Shown here one piece after another: positions 57,756-64,000 of a stretch of DNA of 64,000 nucleotides. Source of the stretch: Triplophysa rosa. Taxonomy: Eukaryota > Chordata > Actinopteri > Cypriniformes > Nemacheilidae. The notes under the pieces were generated by a model. The model worked only from the letters and a program-made list of their open reading frames with translations. It was not told the DNA's origin and ran no database searches. Positions within the stretch are counted from its first letter, which is position 1; each line of letters begins with the position of its first letter. Both the position numbers and the translations under genes were made by a program. The DNA is taken from contig NC_079900.1 of assembly GCF_024868665.1 (NCBI RefSeq), positions 4,408,010 to 4,472,009 on the forward strand, written 5' to 3'.

Positions 57756-57869
57756 GCCATCTGTAGATGTGATATACTTAAACTAGGCTGGATGAAGAGA
57801 TGTCAGTTGTTCTGCAGACAGCTCGCCTTTTTGTATCTTTGATATTAAAGTCTATCCTTTGGCAATGGA

Positions 57870-58040
57870 ACCCACAGTTTTGTGAGTGATTCTTCATAGC
57901 ATTAAAATAACCACAACATTGATAGGTGATATAAATGTATGTTTAGTTGCATAATAAAGGTTCAGATGTGAAGACTGTGGCATTCCTCATCGCTTGCTCA
58001 ACTGCAAGTCTACGTAACAACCAGATTTTAAATTAATGTT
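57870..58040. repeat. Direct repeat, copy 2 (unoccupied site)
   Basis: Same sequence as 56379-56506 but continues ttaaattaatgttaaaattg without the THAP element. Confidence 0.85.
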
Positions 58041-59124
58041 AAAATTGAAATGAATAATATAAACTGAATTGGAATATAAACACCAAGCCACATTTTAAAC
58101 AGTCCTTTTATAACACAGACTTTAAGATCTATTTGATACCATGATTACCAAGGCTAAGACAACGTAGATTACATTAAAGGGATACTACACACAAACATGA
58201 AAATTCTGTCTTAATTTACTCACCCTAAAGTTTTTACAAATCTGTAAAAAAAAATTCCCTGATAAACAGAGAAAGATATTTGGACAGGACAGGACACATG
58301 CTAGACATGTTTTCAAATGACACAATGATGTGCAAGTTTGCTCAAAATAAGCCTCTGACCCTCATTATTTGTACTTTAATTGTAGTAAAATTGCAAATTA
58401 AACATTTATTCTTCAAGCCTCCTCTCCTTTTTTTGCTCAGAGCTGCCTCACATTCCATATTGATAGGGTGTGAAGCACATCAATGTTCATTGCCATTGAC
58501 ACTGCCTCACATAAGGCCTTATATACAAGGCAAAATAAATAAATCTTTCCGAGAACTTCATTGTCATCTTATAAATGTGTGTTACTGTACCAAAAGTTGA
58601 ATATTTAGATATTGGCCTAAATATTGGTTAAATATAAAGCATTCAAAAAAGAAGATTAAAGAGGAGTAAAGAGTACAGCAGAGCACCTAGAGATTTACAA
58701 AAAACGTGTCTTGCATACATTTTATTAGTATACTATTCAATAGGTCATAGTGGCCTTGACAGTTCAGAAAAGATAACAAGCAACATCATATTAAAATAGT
58801 CAAACATAATATAACAACAAGGATGTAGTTAAACATGCAAACGAATAAATGATTAAAGAAACAGATTAAGACAATCATTACACAAAGAATATGATGATTA
58901 AATGACTATCAGTGAGCAAAATATAGGTTATAAACGTTCTCTAAATTTCTTGCATAATTTATTCACCCTTACAGTAATTTATTCGAAACCTGCATGACTT
59001 TCTTTCTCCTGTGGAACACAAATGAAGATATTTTGAGAAATATCACTGGGGTTTTGTGCCATGCAATGGAAGTCAAGGGGGGGTTAATGTTGTTTGATTA
59101 TATACATTCTTCAGATGTCTTTTA
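58041..59124. other. TTAA-MITE relics and flanks, no gene seen
   Basis: 58175-58290 and 58960-59110 are fragments of the 37047-type MITE (tgaaaattctgtctt; aacctgcatgactttctttc). 57905-58490 is the inverted partner of 43870-45660. The rest is unrecognised. Confidence 0.5.
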
Positions 59125-59575
59125 GATTTTTTTACTAGTAAAAATGATTATTCCTGTATTCCTTATATCAGAAATATAAGTTCTACTAGTAACAATGTGA
59201 ATTCTTATCAAAAAAATTACATTTTGAGTAGTAAAAACTTTTATGTTTTATATCTGTGATCACATTGTCACTAGTAGAATTTTGCAATACCCTTGTCAAG
59301 CAATTTGATTTGGCAGAATATGAATTTGTGATATCAACAATTCAGTTTTCACTACTTAAAATTATAATTATTGATAACAGGAATTAAATTTCTACCAGTA
59401 ACCATGACTATTTTTGATATAAGACACATACAGATTTTCGGTAGTAAGAACATGATTTTTTTTATCTCAACAATGATGTCTTCACTCACAGAAATGTTCA
59501 TTCTTGATATCAGAACATGAAATTTCAACTAGCACTGTTCTTGATTTCTGTATATAACGATATATCAAAAGCTGT
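59125..59575. repeat. Degenerate tandem repeat, period about 45 bp
   Basis: An (a)ctagta-like core followed by acaatg and a tgatatca-like segment recurs near 59139, 59183, 59225, 59266, 59342, 59388, 59437, 59478 and 59525, spacing mostly 40-48 bases. Confidence 0.55.
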
Positions 59576-59684
59576 TGGGATTATGTTTTGCCTGCATCTG
59601 CCTTTTTGACTTTCAGAGAAGAGGTACCAGTGAATACGCTTTGTATGAGTCATCAATGACCACAGTTGGAGCTACAAATCCAGT

Positions 59685-59865
59685 GTGAATATTTATGTGC
59701 TCCTTAAGATTTGCTTTGCGATTGAAACTCTTTCCACACTGAGGACATGTGTGTGGCCGCTCTCCAGTGTGAATTCTCATGTGCACATAAAGAATTATTC
59801 TGCGATTGAAACTCTTTCCACAATGAGAACACGTGTATGGGTGCTCTTCAGTGTGAATTCTTATA
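59685..59865 (-). pseudogene. Detached zinc-finger tail of gene I
   Basis: Two fingers in one frame: [20 protein letters not shown] and [20 protein letters not shown], then INIHTGF. The second duplicates 60504-60600. Separated from gene I by the 59866-60503 insertion. Confidence 0.75.
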
Positions 59866-60503
59866 TTGTCGCTGTCGGGCGGAATCCTCGTATCTCCAAA
59901 ACCATTATTTTTCAGGAAGTTAAAAAAACTGCATATTATTTGAGTTATTAAACATTGTATCGTTAAAGTTGGTATTATACCTTATATTGCTATCATATAC
60001 TGTTGTGTACCAACATTAACACATTTCCCAAAACCATGTTTAATCGGAGATACAAGGTTTATAACTTGGGAGCTGGGAGATACGAGATTACGCTGTCATT
60101 GATAAGAATGTTACGGACACAGACGTCGCTGCTGCCAGCAGTGTTCATCAAAGTCTGCGGTCGCGTTGAGCCTTTTGACAACAGACCAGGCTTCAAAATA
60201 GTTAACCAAAGCTAACAACTGTGGTTGCATACATCTTCCTAAACTCTATTTTAGAGGTTTAAGAACTATAAGTGATGTAATACAAAAAACGATGAGCTGA
60301 CTAGGCTGTCTAATAGGCGGAAATTAGCCGAATCTGCTCGCAAACTTACCTTCGTGGCTCACGGGCTTCCTTCTGTACCGAAGCATTACAGCTATCGATT
60401 TTTAACAAAACAGACCTACTCAAATGTATCGAACCTAACCATTTTCACTCGTTATTGTCTAAAAAACTTTCAATCAGGAGACGTAATGCCGAGAAGCTCC
60501 CGC
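59866..60503. mobile_element. Insertion within the gene I finger array
   Basis: Begins tattgtcgctgtcgggcgga and ends ctcccgcgac; gtcgc at both ends is inverted. Internal ggagatacaaggttt mirrors cgtatctccaaaacc at the left. About 90 bp of finger sequence is present on both sides. Element class uncertain. Confidence 0.6.
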
Positions 60504-60628
60504 GACTCCTTAAGATTTGCTTTGCGATTGAAACTCTTTCCACACTGAGGACATGTGTGTGGCCGCTCTCCAGTGTGAACTTTCATATGTCTCGCAAGAT
60601 TTGATTTACTTGTGTAACTCTTTCCACA
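60504..60628 (-). pseudogene. Untranslated continuation of the gene I finger array
   Basis: In frame past the stop: CGKSYTSKSNLARHMKVH and [16 protein letters not shown]. These fingers would be read if the stop were a Gln codon. Confidence 0.75.
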
Positions 60629-62569
60629 CTAAGAACATGCGTATGGGTGCTCTTCCAAGTGAATTTTCATGTGCACCCAAAGCACTGATTTTTGTTTGAA
60701 ACTCTTTTCACACTGAGAACATGTGTATGGGCGCTCTTCAGAGTGAATTCTCACGTGCTCCCCAAGCGCTGATTTTTGTTTGAAACTCTTTTCACACTGA
60801 GAACATGTGTATGGGCGCTCTTCAGAGTGAATTCTCACATGCTCCCCAAGCGCTGATTTTTGTTTGAAACTCTTTCCACAATGAGAACACGTGTATGGGC
60901 GCTCTTCAGTGTGAATTCTTATATGTTTCACAAGACTTGATTTATCTCTGAAACTCTTTCCACACTGAGGGCATACATATGGGCGCTCTTCAGTGTGAAC
61001 TTTCATATGTCTCGCAAGATTTGATTTACTTGTGTAACTCTTTCCACACTGAGAACATGTGTATGAGCGCTCTTTGTTGTGAATTCTCATGTGCTCCTCA
61101 AGAATTGTTTTGCAATTGAAACTCTTTCCACAATGAGAACATGTGTATGGGGGCTCTTCCAAGTGAATTTTCATGTGCATCCCAAGCGCTGATTTTTGTT
61201 TGAAACTCTTTCCACACTGAGAACATGTGTATGGGCGCTCTTCAGAGTGAATTCTCATGTGCTCCACAAGTGTCAATTTGAGTTTGAAACTCTTTCCACA
61301 CTGAGGACACGTGTATGGGCGCTCTCCAGTGTGAATTCTTATGTGCTCCACAAGCGCTGATTTGTGCTTGAAACTCTTTTCACACTGAGGACATGTGAAT
61401 CTGCGCTCTTCAGCGTGAATTCTCATGTGCACATCAAGAGTTGTTTTGCGATTGAAACTCTTTCCACACTGAGAACATGAGTAAGGGCGCTCTCCAGTGT
61501 GAATTATCATGTGCACCTTTAGATTACACTTTTTTCTGAAACTCTTTTCACACTGAGAACATGTGTATGGGCGCTCTTCTTTGTGAATTCTCATGTGCAC
61601 ATGAAGAATTGTTTTGCGATTGAAACTCTTTCCACACTGAGAACATGTGTATGGGCGCTCTTCCAAGTGAATTTTCATGTGCACCCCAAGCGCTGATTTT
61701 TGTTTGAAACTCTTTTCACACTGAGGACATGTGTATGGGCGCTCTTCAGTGTGAATTCTCATGTGCTCCACAAGCGCTGATTTGTGCTTGAAACTCTTTC
61801 CACACTGAGGACATGTGAATCGGCGCTCTTCAGCATGAATTCTCATGTGCACATCAAGAGTTGTTTTGCGATTGAAACTCTTTCCACACTGAGAACATGC
61901 GTAAGGGCGCTCTCCAGTGTGAATTATCATGTGCACCTTAAGATGATTTTTTTTTCTGAAACTCTTTTCACACTGTGAACATGTGAATCGGCGCTCTTCA
62001 GCATGAATTCTCATGTGCACATCAAGAGTTGTTTTGCGATTGAAACTCTTTTCACACTGAGAACATGCGTAAGGGCGCTCTCCAGTGTGAATTGTCATGT
62101 GCTCCTCAAGATAACGTTTTCGTTGGTAACTCTTTTCACACTGAGGGCAGGTGAAAGACTTGCCTGCTTCTGTCCTTTGCTTTCTTTTTGGTGAGAAATT
62201 CTTGTTCTTCTGCAAACTACTAGAAGAGATTTCTAGCATAACAAGATTCTGAGGTTTCTTACACTGATGTTTCTCCTCATCTTCATTCAGTTCATTGCCT
62301 TCTTCTTTCAACAAATCTAAAATGAAAGACATTTTATATTATAGATTACAATTAGGTGTTTTTGCATTCCCATGACCATAAAATCATAACAAAATCTTAG
62401 ATACATGCTATACTTCTATAAGGTAGGTACCAATCCTATGATCTAAATTTAAATGATTACATTTCATGAAATTTCTCACCAATCATTAGTGAAGAATCAA
62501 GAATGGACACCAACCTCTTTGTTCCTCAGTATCTTCATGTTTAATTCTGCATGTGTCTGGATCACTCAT
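60629..62569 (-). CDS. Zinc-finger gene I, FiNZ-type, 18 fingers, truncated by a nonsense codon
   Basis: 580 residues in two coding exons. Exon 1 (62515-62569) codes MSDPDTCRIKHEDTEEQR; exon 2 (60629-62316) begins DLLKEEGNELNEDEEKHQC, a basic linker ([10 protein letters not shown]), then 18 C2H2 fingers with intact ligands. Fingers 2-6 and 7-12 repeat the same helix order (NRKT, RKK, NRKT, HKSAL, QKSAL), so a block of about five fingers was duplicated; fingers 16-18 (FKQKSAL) are a newer tandem. The protein ends HPYACS at TAG (60629-60631) where sister fingers have CAG, and fingers continue in frame beyond. Predicted FiNZ-family nuclear DNA-binding protein, close to gene D; target unknown. 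Confidence 0.85.
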
Positions 62570-62944
62570 GTCTTCAATTGTTCACAAGAGTGTGTCACAC
62601 TGGATTTGCTTTATGAGTACGTTTGAATGAAGTGGCCCCTTCACTTGCAGGATAAGAGGAATTATTGTGTGATATGGTGGAACAGACCTGCCAAAATAAA
62701 TACATTTTCATATAAGCAACCTTTAAGAAAAAAGTTAATTAAGACAGAAGCTTCGATATTACAATTCACCATGGTTACAACACGTCTGCATATGTTAAAA
62801 AAACACAACTGCAGAAAGTCCACAAGAGCAATGCACACTTTCTCTACCGCTGTGCATGCAGTGGCCTTCCTAATAAACTCTACATTCCTAGTGTTATAGA
62901 CCAAGATGTAAACAACGCTAGTCCATAAGCATTTCCTGTTTCAG
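62570..62944. other. 5' UTR-like region of gene I
   Basis: Near-identical to 40070-40380 and (inverted) 54640-54917, including gaagtggccccttcacttgc and tgccaaaataaatac. A candidate acceptor ggcag|gtctg (minus) marks a 5' UTR exon. No other gene. Confidence 0.5.
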
Positions 62945-63343
62945 CAGTGGCGGCCGGTCAATAGGGGGCGCTGGGGCGCCGCCCCCTAAAGTTAGCCAGA
63001 GAAGAAAGCTACTTTAATATGCCAACAATAAGTATACTATATATCGCAAATTAATAACGTAATAAAATAATTTAGTCGTACTATTCCACCGTTAGTCATA
63101 TTATCATTTATTAAAAAATCTAAATTGTATTTTGTTCATACGTGTGTGCGGGGCGCCGGACAAACGAGTGTGTATGTAGGCACGTACATTTTTGAAAAGC
63201 ATGTGATTTGAGGCTGAGCTCTAATTGGCTTGTTTCAAATCGTTCCACTTTTGTTGTAAGCGAATCAATATTATTTTTATATTTTTGGCCTCATGTGATT
63301 GGACCGTTCTTAACGCCTCTCATTACCGCTCAAGGAGCTTGGT
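62945..63343. other. hAT-like element start and unrecognised DNA
   Basis: cagtggcggccggtcaatag at 62945 is a typical hAT-type terminus; the matching end was not found before the window closes. No gene. Confidence 0.4.
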
Positions 63344-63909
63344 AGTGGTGGGCGATACTGTAAAATTTAGTATCGATCCGATACCAAGTAAATGCAGGGC
63401 CAGTATTGCCGATTTCGATACCGATACCAATACTTTTTACTTTTAAAAAGCATTCACTTGAATTTACATTTACTTTCCTGAAAATGAAATGTCATGCTTT
63501 ATCAGATGAATGCATCATTAATATGCTAAATCTGAATACATTTTCATGACTACTAAAATATTTTGTGATTTGTGCTCNCAAAACAGTGCTGCGTTTGTTT
63601 GAGCAGCCCGACACAGCGTCATCCGTCTGTCGACCAATGGCAGACGAGGAGGTGTGTTCGAGAAACATTTGCAATAGTGGTGGGCGATACTGTAAAATTT
63701 AGTATCGATCCGATACCAAGTAAATGCAGGGCCAGTATTGCCGATTTCGATACCGATACCAATACTTTTTACTTTTAAAAAGCATTCACTTGAATTTACA
63801 TTTACTTTCCTGAAAATGAAATGTCATGCTTTATCAGATGAATGCATTTTTAATATGCTAAATCTGAATACATTTTCATGACTACTAAAATATTTTGTGA
63901 TTTGTGCTC
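63344..63909. repeat. Direct duplication of a 230-bp repeat end
   Basis: 63344-63577 and 63676-63909 are nearly identical and in the same orientation (agtggtgggcgatactgtaa; gtatcgatccgatacc). The first is cut at an N (63578). It looks like one end of a hAT-type element repeated, or an assembly join. Confidence 0.75.
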
Positions 63910-64000
63910 TTAATGTGCCTGTAGGCTAATTTATCATGTAGATGTTAAAACACTGGACATGATTTAAACCAAATAAATCTATTTATTTAGTTAGTTATTC

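Noticed and set aside
1..64000. tRNA, rRNA or snRNA genes
   Set aside because: I found no convincing cloverleaf, A/B box pair or Sm-type sequence by eye; a covariance-model scan would be needed to be sure.

Overview
The window is eukaryotic nuclear DNA from a teleost fish, most likely a cyprinid. It has no prokaryotic gene layout. Genes are split into short exons with GT/AG junctions, and most of the sequence is nested transposon. The coding content is (i) tandem C2H2 zinc-finger genes with the short acidic N-terminal exon typical of the cyprinid FiNZ family and (ii) a teleost Fc-receptor-like immunoglobulin-domain receptor. The cyprinid call is an inference from these families and from familiar teleost repeats. 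Runs of N (55516-55615, plus single Ns near 56108 and 63578) mark a draft assembly.

Layout. 1-4650: repeat debris, a dead LINE reverse transcriptase, and a decayed paralog of the Ig receptor whose exon 1 is split by a MITE. 4650-8940: mostly unrecognised DNA with a possible solo LTR. 9063-10262: zinc-finger gene A (6 fingers, two coding exons). 10300-13670: MITEs and old repeats. 13678-22959 (minus strand): an Ig receptor with split signal peptide, seven Ig exons, one transmembrane exon and a short tail. Its fourth Ig exon has an in-frame stop. An L2 LINE lies antisense in its first intron and a DNA transposon sits 36 bp upstream of its ATG. 24100-28100: repeats, including a 1-kb foldback. 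28100-46940 (minus): zinc-finger units B (dead), C (16 fingers), E (9), D (13), F (dead) and G (8), with repeated upstream first-exon-like modules. 47300-48665: long-inverted-repeat element. 49960-55024: inverted copy of the DNA upstream of gene D, split by a 3.2-kb nested insertion and ending in an orphan zinc-finger exon 1 on the plus strand. 55025-58500: two THAP-domain TTAA transposons, an assembly gap, an L2 piece and duplicated flanks. 59100-62569: degenerate tandem repeat and zinc-finger gene I (18 fingers, cut short by a stop codon). 62570-64000: hAT-like ends and a direct duplication.

How it fits together. The zinc-finger genes are predicted nuclear DNA-binding proteins. FiNZ-type proteins are thought to act against transposons, and here the genes are themselves being remodelled by transposons: one insertion supplies the stop codon of gene D, another breaks the tail of gene I. 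Two architectures coexist. Genes A, D and I keep the N-terminal exon; units B, E, F and G appear to have lost it by a deletion joining 5' UTR to the linker exon, and would start at an internal Met. Several insertions have an unoccupied paralogous site in the same window, which allows direct filled/empty comparison. All functions are inferred from sequence alone.
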